From Chaetomium olivaceum (Eukaryota > Ascomycota > Sordariomycetes > Sordariales > Chaetomiaceae): 64,000 nt of DNA. The first letter of the stretch is position 1, and each line of letters starts with the position of its first letter. The DNA lies in NCBI GenBank assembly GCA_039881045.1, contig JAYWVB010000001.1:372001-436000 (forward strand), in the 5' to 3' direction. A program made the position numbers and the translations under genes. Shown piece by piece: positions 30,364-42,471 of the stretch. The notes beneath the pieces were generated by a model. That model saw only the letters and a program-made list of their open reading frames with translations. It did no database searches and was not told where the DNA came from.

Positions 30364-31833
30364 CTCAGGTTCGAGATTTTCTCATATCAGGCGGTCATCT
30401 TTCAACAACTAAATCTCGAACACGTGAATTCGCGATCTGAATGAAACTCGTTCGATGACCCCCCTGTTGCTCACTCAACAAATCCACTAAAATCTCGGCC
30501 AATGTTTGGCCCGAGCAAAACAGAGTGGGCCCACTGCTCTGCGCAGCAACCCTCAAAAATAATTTGCAGCCAGAAAGTTTTTGAACTTTTTCTTTCTTCT
30601 TCATCCCTTCCATTCAAAACAAAGTGAGTGCTACCACACCGACCGACGGTTGAACACGAGGATTTTGAGCTAACAACCTCTCAGATGATGAAAGCCCAGG
30701 TGTTTCTATGATGATACTCCCACCTTTTGGACCTTCCAAACTCTCCCTTCGGGGCTTAAGTGGTTTGGTTGCGATAGAAGGCTGGGAGCATGAAATAAGC
30801 GTTCGGCACACCGACCTTGTTACTCATCGGACGCAATGATGGCATCTCTGATTAATCGAATGTGAAGGACCTTGCGGATGACTAAGTGGCCATGTTCCGC
30901 AAGGGAAAACCACCGCGGCGGAGGTCGGGATGGTGGAAGACATTGCCTCCAAGTGGTGGCTGTCATACCCCACCTCCCGCCGCGTATTTTTTTTACTGGA
31001 TATTATTCTTAGATAGAATTTGAGACACGTATTCTATGTGCTACATCGACTTGAGCATGTGCCACGTCGGGTAGATGATCATGTCACTACGATGTCTTCT
31101 AAGGAATCTGGAATTGCTCTGCTTGTTTCATAGAGAATGCGAGCTGTATCGCCATGAAGCAAACTGTACATAGTATAGCGACTGTACGACAACAAAAAAA
31201 TATTATTAAGCGACCAAACTTGTTGCCGGGGATCGTAGTAATGGCTCATTCCATGACACTCATGATGTCGTATCTTGTTAGAGTCAGACAAAGCAAACAA
31301 CTTGACACCTTGAACCTTGGATTGAGCGACGTTTCGTGAAATTGCCCTTCTCCACGGCCCGCCAAGCCGTGTGTGCCTGCCCTTGCCCGCGGCACTTTCC
31401 TTTCCTTTGACATGGGTGCCTCGCCCGACCCCTGCTTAGGCCTTGGGCAGATTGATCAGTGAGACTCCGGCGCCTTCTGCATTTGGCCCGACCAGAGCCA
31501 CGACCCCAAGAACCTATCAGCTTTCCAGACAGCGCGCGACTTGGCTCAGCTGTAGCGCAGGCCGAACGCCGCCAGCCCGCTGCCCGATCGTGACCTCATC
31601 CACGCCCGTCTCACATTCCACGTTCGCGCAGCCCACCAGTATTGTTCAACTCGTCGAGCAGAAATCGCTGCCGAGTGCCCTGGCATATTTTGCCCCAGTG
31701 TCCGCCACCAAAGTCCAAGTCAATCGACGAACCCAAACACCCGATAATCCGAGAGCCCGAGAGCCCGAGACTCCGGGCCTGTCATCAACAACCCCGCGTG
31801 GCCTTTTGTTGCCGACAACTCAACTTGGTGGTC
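30364..31833. other. Long divergent intergenic region
   Basis: 1.47 kb between the divergent AspRS and clathrin-adaptor genes. Contains a T-run (30988-30995) and an A-run (31193-31201). ORFs at 31443-31800 lie in the likely 5' leader of the adaptor gene and carry no domain. No RNA gene is recognised. Confidence 0.45.
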
Positions 31834-33936
31834 ATGGCGAGCTCGTTCGAGAAGTCGGTGAAGGGGGCGACCAAGGTGAAGGTATGTCCCTCGTTCTTGC
31901 TTCCAAGGCAGGTTGTTTGCTAACCAATACCGATGCTTTCAGGCCGCGCCCCCCAAGACGAAATACATCGAGCATATCCTGGTTGCAACGCACGCCGGCG
32001 AGGCAGGTGTCGGAGAGGTGTTCAGGGCACTGCAGTACCGCCTTCGTGATGCGACATGGACCGTGGCCTTCAAGAGTTTGATCACAGTCCACCTGATGAT
32101 CCGCGAAGGCTCGCCGGATGTGACGCTGGCCTACCTTGCTAAGCACAGGAATATGTTGGCCGTGAGCATGTTCTCCGACGGTCAGTGATAGACGATCATC
32201 TTCGACATTGGCAATCGCTGACCCCAATTTGCAGCCCAAACCCAAGGCCGAAACATCCGCCACTATGCGAACTATCTTTCCGAACGATCGCGCGCGTACC
32301 GAGAGACCAAGATTGACTGGGTACGAGCCAAAGAATCCCGGCTCGAGAAGCTTTCGGTGGACAAGGGTTTGCTGCGCGAGACCGAGACTGTCCAGCATCA
32401 GCTCACCGCTCTACTCAAGTGTGATGTGATGGAGAATGAGCCGGAGAACGAGATTACCATCACTGTCTTCAGGCTCCTGGTACTGGACTTGTTGTCCCTC
32501 TTTCAGGCCCTGAACCAGGCCTTGATCAACATTCTCAGTGAGCCTCTCCCCGGAGCAGCTTGCCGCCATTTCCCGCTGACCGGTTGACAGGCCGTTTCTT
32601 CGAATTACCCAAATCAGACGCCGAGAGGGCTATGGGCATCTATCGGTTGTTTACAAGACAAACGGATTACGTCGTGCAGTACCTCAGTGTTGCCAGGCAA
32701 TATGAGCACCACACAAGAGTGGAGGTCCCCAAGTTGAAGCACGCTCCGGTGAACCTAGGGCGCCAGCTTGAGGAGTACTTAAAGGATCCGGACTTCGAAA
32801 TCCACAGGAGGCAATACCTGGCTGAACTAGAGGCCAAGAAGTCGAAGGCCGGGTCAGGGGCATCCAAGTCGATCAAATTTGACTTGGCGAAACCCGCCTC
32901 GAGCGCGAGCGCGAGCGCGAGCACCAGCGCAAACACAAACGAACGGCTGCCACCACCACCACCGGCTAAAGCAGAGCCAGCGAAGGGTCCGGATGGCGAC
33001 TTGATTGACTTCTTCGAATCCATTGAACAGAACCAAACGCCCATGGTCGTGCAGTCGCCGCCACAGCCGCAGCCGCAGCAGGAGCAGCAGGCGCAGCAAC
33101 AAACGCAGATGCAGATGGGCATGTCACCATGGGGCCCAGCACCGTTTCAACCACAGCAGCTCCCTCAACTTCAAACCGGCTTCGCGCCTCAGCAAACAGG
33201 GTTCCAGACTGGTGCTCCGTTCCAACAGCAGAACCAGCCCACGTTTTCTCCCACCCAGCAAGTTCCTCAGCAGATGCAACCAGCTTTCACTGGCGCCGGC
33301 TTTGGGGGATTCTCGCCCCAAGCCCAGCCTAGCTTCCAACCCAACTCCCTCTCCCCGATTCCACAAAACACGGCCGTCAACTTCCAGAGCACTGCGGCGC
33401 CTGCCTTCCAGGGTCTTCAGGCTCCACAACAGACCACCAACCCATTCCGTCAGTCTATGCTCATGAACCAGCAGACAGGCGCGCCTTTCACGCCTGCACC
33501 GGCACCTGTGAATACCCAGCAGCGCCCCGCCACAAGCCAGTCCACCAACCCGTTTGCGCGCTCGTCACCCCAAGCCGCCCAGCCGTTCGGTGCCCCCGCA
33601 TCGAACTCTCTTTTCCAATCCCAGGCTCCTCAGCAGCCGCCCACCACAACCACGACACCCTTGCAGCCTCTTCAGACGGGGACCAACCCGTTTGCTAAAA
33701 ACTTTGGCACCGCCCAACCGGCCCAGGCCACCCAACAGGAACGGCCCGTCACGGCGGGTGGGATCTTGTCCCAGCCCACCGGAAGTACAAACCCGTTCCG
33801 GCAGGGTGCTTTCGTCAACCATACCACCGGGATGGGCTGGCAGCATAATCAGCAGCCGATAGGTGGCGGGCTAGACCAACTAGAGACGATCCAGGTCTTT
33901 CCACGGCCGGCCCAGCAGACTCCCTGGCATCAGTGA
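31834..33936 (+). CDS. Clathrin assembly protein AP180/YAP1801-like (ANTH domain)
   Basis: Endocytic adaptor that binds PI(4,5)P2 and clathrin at the plasma membrane. Exons 31834-31881, 31943-32180, 32235-32537 and 32591-33936, 644 aa. The ANTH domain spans roughly residues 1-280: SSFEKSVKGATKVK, PPKTKYIEHILVATH, FKSLITVHLMIREG and GRNIRHYANYLSERSRAYRE; the second intron uses a GTCAGT donor. The C-terminal half is disordered, Gln/Pro-rich and holds at least four NPF motifs (TTNPFRQ, STNPFAR, GTNPFAK, STNPFRQ), which recruit EH-domain proteins such as Pan1/Ede1. No canonical clathrin box was checked. All splice phases agree and no frame break is present. Confidence 0.93.
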
Positions 33937-34559
33937 GGGGCAGTTACCCCCACACATCGAAGCAAGCTTGAGGAAACGGTGAAGAGTAAGGAGCGAGGGG
34001 CAGAGTTCCGTCCTAGAGGGTACTCGGTGTCATTCGTTTAGCATATAGCGTGGCGTTGTTGATAGGTTTGTTTTTTCCGGTGAGGTTTTTTGTTTTGCAG
34101 GCGGGAATCAGGCACCTGTCTTCCTCTATCTTGGTTGGATTGGAACGTGGAGGACGTACTACAAGTAGTGTTTATTTCTATGCCACTTCGAAAGTTAGGG
34201 GGTTTCTTCCGCTTCTTGTTCAACATAGTTAGCTGGAATCTAGGGTTGGGGGGAGAAGAGTTGTTTTTCTAGCACGGTAACTTTGCCAGATGTGCCTAGT
34301 TTGTACTGTACGTTTAATATTTGGTCTTGAGGCTCTCGCCAAAACCGCCGACTGTTCACGGCAGCATTGAACGCATGGAGACTGCTTAAGCCGCCAGTAT
34401 GACCACGCCAGCCGCTATATTACCCCTGACTCAATCAACCCTGTATTATCAACCCTGTATTTGCCCCTTTTTCGAGGCCCCTATTCCTCTGTCTGTCCCA
34501 TGAGAACGCCCAAACGCTATGCATAAACAGAATACAATGGCAATATCACATAAACCCCC
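33937..34559. other. Convergent spacer
   Basis: About 620 bp between the stops of the adaptor and MAT1 genes. T/G-rich after the adaptor stop as in 3' untranslated regions. No other feature is supported. Confidence 0.45.
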
Positions 34560-35651
34560 TTAGTCTACCTCCATCCTGTCGCCCACAGCAGCGATTCCCG
34601 CGCTCATGGTCGCCACCTCTCCAGCGGACAACCCAATGCCCGCCTCCTTTTCATCCTCGATAAACACCCCCAATCCGGCAAACGCTTCAAACATGGCCCT
34701 TGTGGTGTACTCGTCGAAGCTGTACCCACCCGTAATGTGCGCAGGATCGCCCTTGTACTTCTCGATCGCAGGGTGCGTAAGCCCTTCATGCACCTTGTAC
34801 CTGCTCGGCGCGAAGTCCATCCCCCCAAACGGATCGTACGGCCCCTCCGGCGGCGGCGGCTTCTTCTTCTCCTTGAGCCCACGAATCGACAACCTCCCCA
34901 CATCCGCCGTCGCCGCCGCCGCGGCCGTGTTCACCGCAGCCTCGACCGCCCGGTTCGCTGCCGCATGCCCCCGTCTCTTGAGCTGCACCCTCTGCGCACC
35001 GCCCGCGCCCGCACCCGCGCCTCCGGCCTGGCCCTGCGCCAGACTATCCAGCTCCGCCTCCCGGTTCCGCACCCGCTCCAGCTTCTCCTCCTCCGCCTCC
35101 CGCAGCGCCTCCACCCGCCGCTGCCGCGCCGCCTCCCGTTCTGCGGCCAGCCGCCGCCGCGACTGCTCGTCCGCCTCCTTGCCCGCCCGCCGGTTGCGCT
35201 CGATGTCGGCTTTGTGCTCGGCCTCCCATTGCTGGAGCGTCGCTTCGGCCGTGCGCCGCCGCGCGTCGCCGCCGGAGACGAGGTCGAAGGTCAGGTCCTC
35301 GACCATCTGCAGGTAGTTGTTGAAGTCCCGCAGGGTTTCGAAGTCGTCTTCGGCTTGGTTGAAGACGGCCGCGACGCGCCGCCGGATGTCGACTTCGCGC
35401 TCGACGGACAGGTCGCCGAAAAAGGCGCTGCGGAAGCCGCGCCGCCGGAGGGTGCGGTGGCACCCGGCGTACGGGCACTGGTTGGGCCCGTCGTTGAACA
35501 GTCGGTTGACGCAGTTCGAGCACATCGAGTGGTAGCATTCCGGGTTGATGAGGAATTCCATGTCTTTGTTGAGGTAGCGGATCGTTTTGCACACGGGGCA
35601 CATGTCCTCGGTGCTGATCACCGGGAGGCCGGAGGCTGGTTTTCGTGACAT
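34560..35651 (-). CDS. TFIIH/CAK assembly subunit MAT1 (Tfb3)
   Basis: Joins the CDK-activating kinase to TFIIH and stabilises the kinase-cyclin pair. Intronless, 363 aa from the Met at 35651; the frame is open upstream, but MSRKPASGLPVISTEDMCPVC places the RING at the usual distance from the start. RING finger: CPVC, ECYH, CSNC, CPYAGC, then RRRGFRSAFFGD. Next is the MAT1 helical domain (EREVDIRRRVAAVFNQAEDDF, NNYLQMVEDLTFDL), a long charged coiled coil (about residues 150-215) and a C-terminal part with YDPFGGMDF and a GGYSFDEY segment. Shares a divergent promoter with nudC. Confidence 0.92.
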   Translation of the reverse strand: MSRKPASGLPVISTEDMCPVCKTIRYLNKDMEFLINPECYHSMCSNCVNRLFNDGPNQCPYAGCHRTLRRRGFRSAFFGDLSVEREVDIRRRVAAVFNQAEDDFETLRDFNNYLQMVEDLTFDLVSGGDARRRTAEATLQQWEAEHKADIERNRRAGKEADEQSRRRLAAEREAARQRRVEALREAEEEKLERVRNREAELDSLAQGQAGGAGAGAGGAQRVQLKRRGHAAANRAVEAAVNTAAAAATADVGRLSIRGLKEKKKPPPPEGPYDPFGGMDFAPSRYKVHEGLTHPAIEKYKGDPAHITGGYSFDEYTTRAMFEAFAGLGVFIEDEKEAGIGLSAGEVATMSAGIAAVGDRMEVD

Positions 35652-36109
35652 TGTGGCGGCGGTTGTGAGTTGGGGAGGGTTGGGTGGGCTGGGTGGGAGA
35701 TGGGCGGTTGGATGGGGAAGTTGTTTGATGTATTCGTTACTGGTGCGATGATCGGGAATATTATGTCGGGTCGAAGTTGGCTGCTCGGTTTCGAATTTGT
35801 AATCCCAAGCTTGATCGCGATTCGATCGCGATGGTTGGAAATGGTGGTTGTCGGCCCAAGGCTGGCTTCGCTGTGTTTCGCCAAGCATAACTCATCCCTG
35901 TCAGGTTATGCAAGGCTGTGTGGGTGGGACAATTTATGCCCTGTAAGCTGCGGGGTGGAGGTGCCGGAAGCAGTGCCCCACCATGCCGGGAGCTCTGAGT
36001 TCAACTTTCCATGAACTTCTCTCAGCTCCTTGCGAATCCCAAACCTCCAGGTCATCGCCCTCTATACTATTACAAGACTTGAGATAGAGCTTGACTATAC
36101 GGACCCAAT
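35652..36109. promoter_or_regulatory. Divergent MAT1/nudC promoter region
   Basis: 458 bp between two divergent housekeeping genes. No TATA box is evident. No gene is supported inside. Confidence 0.45.
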
Positions 36110-36889
36110 ATGGCTGACAACGGTATGCCACCTCTATTCCGTTCTCGCTTTCAAGCCTGCCTTTCCTTCCCCTTCAGAGCTTCCTTTCCCCAAGGACAGG
36201 CTCGCTCCCCTTGACGAGAACAAAGCACTAACACCCGTATCTCCTCTTACAGAACCAACCCCCGCCGAACAGGCCGCGGCCCGCGCTAAGGAGCAAGCCG
36301 AACAAGACGCCCTCCCATACAAATGGACTCAAACCATCGGCGACCTCGACATCACCTTCACAGTGCCAGGCAACTTCAAGGGGCGCGACCTGGTAGTGGA
36401 CATCAAGAAAGAGAGCATCTCGGCCGGAATCAAGGGGCAAGAACCCATCATCCAGGTCTGTCTCCCCTTTCCCTACCCCTGGCCTCTCCCTATCCACCCT
36501 CCCCCGGCATCATCTAACCACTACCTCCCCAACAACAGGGCACCCTGCCGCACGCGATCCGCCCCGACGACAGCACCTGGACGCTGTCCGCCGCGCCCGA
36601 CAACACCAAGCTGGTCGAGATCCACCTGGACAAGATCAACAAGATGGAGTGGTGGCCGCACGTGGTGACGACGGCGCCGCGGATCGACGTGAGCAAGATC
36701 GTGCCCGAGAACAGCAGCCTGTCGGACCTGGACGGCGAGACGCGCGGCATGGTGGAGAAGATGATGTTCGACCAGCGCCAGAAGGAGATGGGCCTGCCGA
36801 CCAGCGACGAGCAGAAGAAGGCGGATATCCTGAAGAAGTTCCAGGCGCAGCATCCTGAGATGGACTTTAGTAACGCGAAGATTAATTAG
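36110..36889 (+). CDS. nudC: Nuclear movement protein NudC
   Basis: CS-domain co-chaperone that supports the dynein pathway for nuclear migration; first described in Aspergillus nidulans, where NudC is of similar size. Exons 36110-36122, 36253-36455, 36539-36889, 188 aa. Exon 1 carries only 13 coding bases (Met-Ala-Asp-Asn plus one base). The CS domain runs from YKWTQTIGDLDITFTVPG through GRDLVVDIKKESISAGIKG to STWTLSAAPDNTKLVEIHL and KMEWWPHVVT. The C-terminal helix has ETRGMVEKMMFDQRQKEMG and the conserved end KFQAQHPEMDFSNAKI. All phases match; no anomalies. Confidence 0.95.
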
Positions 36890-37406
36890 GGTTGGATGTT
36901 TTAATACGCATTTCTATGTTATCTTGGCTGTGAGGACTTTTGATGTGTGATGAAGTGAACGAAGGGGAGACGATTGAACTTTTGAGGATACGGACACACA
37001 TGGGAACAAGCACACAACTTTTATTGCTCCTACTATGTTTACAGCGGGCATGATGGATTGAATGTGAGGGGTGAAACGAATCGCCAGGACCACGGGGTAT
37101 GTTGCCAAGGGTCGAGGCGTCAGAGAGCCCATCAGTTTCGTTCTTGGAATCGCCAGTAATGGAATGCAGATGGAGAGCTGCAGACCATCAATTGTCAGAC
37201 AATCGAGCGTTCCGGTGTTTGTCACCAACTTGGTGGTACTTGGGAGACCTGTTATGTTACCATAACAGATGGGAGAGTGGTTGTTATGGAGATGAGATAG
37301 AAGAAGGGACCTTGAACGGTTTGTGGTTCGACACGGCACGATAAAAACTGGAACGCTCATATAGCTCGATTTACATCGACCACGTAACAGCTTCTAGCCC
37401 TTCAGG
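36890..37406. other. Convergent spacer
   Basis: 517 bp between nudC and the URI-like gene stops. No supported feature. Confidence 0.45.
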
Positions 37407-39209
37407 CTATTGCAGCTTGGTCAAGCGGGCGGCTTTGAACTTGCTCTGCCGCTTGGGTCCGCCGAGCTCTTCGTCGAGAGGGACGAGACCCGTCTCATCG
37501 TCGATGTTGCCGCCCTGGTTTCGGATCAGCTGGTTCCGCAAACGGCTGTACTCAAGCGCGGCGGCCTTGTACAGAACAGCGTCGTCCAAGTCATCCGGTT
37601 CTGTAGGGGTGGCTATGGTAGCCCGCTCAGCGACCGTGGTGGCCAGCGTCTCTTCTGGTGGGGCGGGATCGGCTGGCCGGTCGGAGCTGCCCATGCCAAA
37701 GTATCTGGGAAGTTGCTGCGGACCAGGAGGAAGCTTGGCTACGGGTGGGTGCGAAGAAGACGCGATGGAAGGCCGCTCCTTCTTGAACCTCGACACTCGC
37801 TTCGGTGGTTCCTCTGGGTCCTTGAGCATCTCCTCTTCTGCGACCTTCTCTACGATATCGCCAACATGCGCAATTTTGCGCTCCTTGGGTCTAGTATCCG
37901 GCGGCGGCGTAGTATCGGGAGCGATGTCCAGCTGGGATGCGAAGCTGACGCTCTTCTTCCCTTTCGATGGGGCTGGCGTGGGCACAGGCGCGGATGCAGC
38001 GGATGGAGCCGACTCACTAACCACCGCTATCCGCCCTATGCCCTCATCCAGCTTCTTGGGTGTCGTGTCTGACCCCCCGACTGTGAAGGCAGACTGTTGG
38101 CTAAGACGCTTCTCGAGCTCCTGCATGCGCTTCATGTAGTCCGACGTGATGACTTTGCGTTTTGACCGCCCAAGTTCATCCTCGGCATCGTCGTCAGTCT
38201 CTTCCTCGTCGAATTCATCGTCGGAGCCCATCCAGTCCACGTCGTCCTCGTCGCCGGAGTAGTCTTCTTCCAGCTGGAGCTCGGCCACGACCGGTCCAAT
38301 CTCCGACATGCCGTACTCGAGCATCTCGCGGCGCAGTTTGCTCTCCTCCGCCGACTCGTTCTCCGGGATGACTGCCGATGACAAGTCTATCGCTTCCTGC
38401 TCTTTGGCTTTCTGCATGAGCCGTTCGAGGTCTTGTGCCGCTTTCGACTGGACAGGCTCAACAGCCTCATCGCCAGTCTTGGTGTCGTCCGCAAAAGAGA
38501 CAGACTTCTTGCGAGTAGCAGAGTCGCCGCCAGGGGCATTCTGCGAGGTGCTGCTCGCGGATGTTGCAGGGCCGGCGGCACTTTCCTTCTTCGCCGCATC
38601 CTCTTTTGATTGCAGCTCCAACGCCCCGAGAGACTTTGACAGCGCAGCCTCAGTCTCTGCAAGATCCTTCTCTTGAATCCCCGCCTTCTTTAACGCCTCG
38701 ACAATCTTGGGCTGGGCATCCGCACCGCCCTGCAGCCGGAAGTTGACCACGTTGTCGTCCTCGTCCAGCTCCTCGATAATATCGGTGAAGGGCAGGCCGC
38801 TCTCCTCGTCGGTGCCCGCATCAGGATGCGCGACAACCGCCGCTGCGGCAAGCCTGTTCTCCTCGGTTTCGAGCGACTTGTTCAAGGTGTTGATATTCTG
38901 CTCGACATAGTCCAGGCGCCGCGACAGCACATTGACAATCTGCTCGGGCGCCTTAAGGTCATGCTTTCCCATGATCTCGTTAATTTCCTTTTTGGTCAAC
39001 CGCTGGCTGTCGAAGTCGCGGCGGATGCGACGGAGCTGCTCGTGGGGAGGCGTGTCGGTGGGCAGCTGCTCGACCTCCTCCTTGAGCGCCGAGTAATCGA
39101 TGTACCATTGCTGCCAGAGCGTCAGGGACGCTCGTAGCTGGTTGACTTTACCCTCGAGCTGTTGTACATGACGATCAAGGTCGGAAAGGTGGTCGACTGG
39201 TTGAGCCAT
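37407..39209 (-). CDS. Unconventional prefoldin, URI/Bud27-like (DUF3835)
   Basis: Intronless, 600 aa. The N-terminus has a prefoldin-alpha type coiled coil (residues about 5-120: LDRHVQQLEGKVNQLRASL, LSRRLDYVEQNINTLNKSL), followed by long acidic/disordered segments (YSGDEDDVDWMGSDDEFDEEE) and a C-terminal DUF3835-like block (AALEYSRLRNQLIRNQGG, KRQSKFKAARLTKL). A motif KSVSFA occurs twice (KKSVSFADDT and KKSVSFASQL). Bud27/URI binds Rpb5 and helps assemble RNA polymerases and supports translation start; the role here is by family. One exon and normal length; nothing odd. Confidence 0.85.
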   Translation of the reverse strand: MAQPVDHLSDLDRHVQQLEGKVNQLRASLTLWQQWYIDYSALKEEVEQLPTDTPPHEQLRRIRRDFDSQRLTKKEINEIMGKHDLKAPEQIVNVLSRRLDYVEQNINTLNKSLETEENRLAAAAVVAHPDAGTDEESGLPFTDIIEELDEDDNVVNFRLQGGADAQPKIVEALKKAGIQEKDLAETEAALSKSLGALELQSKEDAAKKESAAGPATSASSTSQNAPGGDSATRKKSVSFADDTKTGDEAVEPVQSKAAQDLERLMQKAKEQEAIDLSSAVIPENESAEESKLRREMLEYGMSEIGPVVAELQLEEDYSGDEDDVDWMGSDDEFDEEETDDDAEDELGRSKRKVITSDYMKRMQELEKRLSQQSAFTVGGSDTTPKKLDEGIGRIAVVSESAPSAASAPVPTPAPSKGKKSVSFASQLDIAPDTTPPPDTRPKERKIAHVGDIVEKVAEEEMLKDPEEPPKRVSRFKKERPSIASSSHPPVAKLPPGPQQLPRYFGMGSSDRPADPAPPEETLATTVAERATIATPTEPDDLDDAVLYKAAALEYSRLRNQLIRNQGGNIDDETGLVPLDEELGGPKRQSKFKAARLTKLQ

Positions 39210-39854
39210 GGTGGCCGAGAAGATGTTGGTGAAAGAAAGAAATCGGGAGAAATTCAGGGAAGAATCTGAAGGTGTCTCAATGTTTTGCAGATTTCCTTAC
39301 GTAACAAGGACAGTGCGAAATCGGGCGGGCTCCTTGGTAAGGTAAATTACCCGGCACAAGTGTCATGACATTGTTAACTATGTCGAGCCTGTACATAAGA
39401 TCAACATTAACGTTATGTTATGTATTATAGTTACATGGAGTTAAATAAATTCCCACGCTCGCCTCGCTATGCAATGTCCTTCCCGCTTTGTAGAAACCAA
39501 GCTGGCCCGTTCCCCAAGTATGGCGCCAGCTGAACCGGAATTAGAGTAAAAAGCCCCGGGGAACCCAACCGGAACGTACAGTAAAATAAACATGAAACAA
39601 AAACCCAAGTCTAGATTATAGCTCTGTAGATTGGATGGAGTAGGGGGAATCTGTTTCCGCCGGGTATCAAGACGCTTGAAACAGCACGCAAAACCGGTCC
39701 CGGCAGCGCGGAACGCATGAGTGGGTGTGGCTGGGCCGGTTTCACAACCACCGGGCCGGGCCGCAAAAGCCTAGTTGGCCCGTTACCAGCCTTGAGCCCC
39801 TATTTGGGCGGAGTTGGGTCGGACGGCAAGAATGGCCGGACCGCCCGGTAGTCT
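39210..39854. other. Spacer between two minus-strand genes
   Basis: 645 bp holding the promoter of the URI-like gene and the 3' end of the next gene. AT-rich at 39370-39450. No gene is supported. Confidence 0.45.
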
Positions 39855-42471
39855 TTAGTAACCCGGGCGGGGCCGAATGCGTTTGCCATCCAAGAACTGC
39901 TGGCTCTTGGGTTCGTAATAAGGGTTGCTGGGAATCTGTTCCCTCTTCCTCTGCTCGAACGCTGCTCGCTCTTCGTCGTCTAGGGCGAAGGCCTTCTTCA
40001 GCCACCCGAACGCGCTGCGCTTCTTCTTCACCGACTTGCCCGTCTGGCCGGTCATCGAGGTGTCGGTACTCATTATGCTCATCCCCATCCTAGAGGGGGC
40101 GTGCCTTGGCGGAGGCGGGAAGTTATGAGGGCCCACGGTCCCGGCGGTGTGTGGCCTTTGCTGCAACGGCGAGTACGGGCTGGCTTGGACGGGGCGGAAG
40201 AACTGCCTCTCGGAATGTGGTGAGAGGGTATCATCCCTGGATGAATGAAGGGCGGTGAGAAATCCGTCAGAGGCGAGTTGACCGATGCCATCGAGTTGAC
40301 TGGTGGGCGCTCCATGTCAGATCCGTATGCGGAATCCGGCGCCTGATAACCCCGCGGGGCTACATGCAACGGCCTTTCGGCCGCGTTTGGATGAGGGACC
40401 TGTATTGACTCTGGAGGGCTTGTCTTCAATGAGATGCGTTGCCTGAGGGACGTCCTCTGTGTTTGTGATGTCACCACCTCCGGGTCTTGTGGAATAACCA
40501 GTTCGGGGGCCTGTGCCGGATCCGGCCCAGGTCTTGATCGCGGTTCCGGTCTTTGACTTAACCTGGAACCGTTCTTGGGATCCGTCTTGGATCCAATCTC
40601 AACGACTCTGAGCCGGTGCACCTGCGGTTTCGACATAATATTGTCCATCCGTGGTTTGATGGGTTCGAGAGTTAGCTGCGCTGCTGACTCGACTGAAGAA
40701 GCCGAAGAATCGCCTCTATGCCTTTGAGTTTCTGAGTTTTCTGGGGTCGTCTTGGGCCGCTCATCAACAATGCGGGGTGACGGCTGTGGCGACGGGGGCT
40801 GAGGTGTGTAGGTTCTAGGTTGCAAGAGATAGAAGGTGGCTTCCTCTCCTTCCTCGTCATCTTCTTTGGGCACATCAAGCTTAGGCAATTCTGCCAACAT
40901 TGATGGCCTTTTAGAAAGCCGGCGCGGGTCTCTTGCGGGAGGTGCTTGGGGTGGCAGTTCACTTGGCGTCTCAGGGGGTGACTCCTCCGGGGGGTGGAGA
41001 CCTCGAAGTCACCATCAGGACTGACTGCCGGGTAGCCCCGTCTGAACTGGTTTCACTCTGGGCGGGTGTATACTCTTGCTTGGGGGCATGCAACTCGGTC
41101 ATGAGCTGGGTCTCGGTGTCAATGGTTAGGGCGACCGTTTGTATTGCGCTTAGCCGTAACGAGAGACGGGGAGGTGAGTTTGGGATCTTCCTAGGTGGTG
41201 GAGAGGTTGGAGGGGTTGTGATGGACGACGCATCAGATGGCCTGGGGCTATGGCTGGGAGAAGAGTATGGTTTCACACTGAACTGTTCTCTTGGTTAGTG
41301 TCCGCTTCATCCCCGTGGGCGAATTCTCAAGTCGACATACCCTAGTCTTTCGGCTCACTTCGCCCGCCCTCCGCTCCATCTCAGAGACAATATCGGTCAG
41401 CCTGACGATCAACGCATTTAGTGAGCTTCCTTTGGCTTGCAGGTCCATAAACGCATTGAACCACCCGTCCGTGTTTCCCTTCATGGCGTCAAAGATGTCA
41501 ATCACATCCGGGCGTTCCCGTCGCCAGCTCCCGTGCTGCTGCTCAGCGAGGTAGATGGTAAACTCCCTGGTTGCCGCGAGGCCCTCGGCGAGGTCATGGG
41601 TCGTCTGCTTGAGGGCAACTTGAGTGCGAGCTAAAATATGCTCAATCTTCTGGTTCCCGTCCAGGATCTGCATGCGAAAGTTCCGATCCTCCAGCATCTT
41701 CTCAAAGACGCCGATGTTGTCCATGGGGAGCTTCAGGTGCTTGATCCGTTCCTCCATATCCTTCGTGGCAAGCTCCATATCTTCGAGTGTCGTTTCCAGG
41801 AACTCATCCACCTCGTCGATATGGCCCTGCAGGATGGAAACAACCAGGATCTGGCTATTGGCCATGCCATGGAGCAGCAAGTACACACCAAACGAGATCT
41901 GGGCAAGCAGCCTGCAAAGCTCGTGTGTCTTCTGGCCGGCCCGGCCGCGCCACAAGGCCGTCGGGGCCGGATCGGAGCGGCACCCATCCAGGAGCTCCTC
42001 GCGTCTCGCCTTAGCATCGCCGGTTCGTAGCTTCGGTTTCACGGCCGCGCCTTCGGTGGCTTCCATCAAGGATTCTGCAAAGGCCTGCTGCATGGACGGA
42101 ATGGGGTGTTGGGGAGCGGGAGCCGGCTGGGGGACCTCCCGTTTCGGCCGAGTATCGACCTCGAGGCCAGCTCCCGATTCCATGTCGTCTTCCTCCTCGA
42201 CGTCGGGCAAAAACACGATAGGCAGCTGCACGTCGGAAAGGCGCGTGACGACGCGTGCTGCGGGAAAGCCATGACGGAGGTGTTGGGGGGGGGGGGGGGG
42301 GGGGGGGGGTTCTCCGAGCCAGTATCGAGGGTTCCGGGGGATCGGCTGTGATTCGCCGCAGATCACGGCGGCGATCGGCAGGAACTTGTCGTACAAGCGG
42401 AGGGGCGGCTCGCCGGTGGGCCCTGAGCTCGTGCGTCCCTGCGGGTTCCCGCGGTAAAAGGATTCGTACAA
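39855..42471 (-). CDS. Large conserved protein of unknown function with central coiled coil, frameshifted
   Basis: I do not recognise a named family. Minus-strand exons 42471-41341 and 41282-39855 (intron 58 nt). The N-terminus has RLYDKFLPIAAVICGES and a run of eight prolines encoded by a 25-base C tract on this strand. Residues about 200-350 are helical (HELCRLLAQISFGVYLLLHG, HIDEVDEFLETTLEDMELAT, IEHILARTQVALKQTTHDL). The rest is Ser/Pro-rich (SPSHSPRPSD, TPPTSPPPRK) with phospho-site-like patches and a conserved-looking C-terminus (KKKRSAFGWLKKAFALDDEE). Two indels break exon 2: an extra base at the run 40987-40996 and a missing base around 40238-40256. Corrected length 852 aa. Could be a cytoskeletal or signalling scaffold; that is a guess from architecture. 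Confidence 0.65.
42285..42309. repeat. 25-base G homopolymer inside coding sequence
   Basis: An uninterrupted run of 25 G on the plus strand, read as a poly-proline tract on the minus strand. Length changes here would shift the frame of the gene; the current length leaves it open. Confidence 0.95.

Noticed and set aside
34737..35648. 303-codon plus-strand ORF opposite MAT1
   Set aside because: Antisense shadow of a GC-rich coding gene with a clear RING domain on the minus strand.
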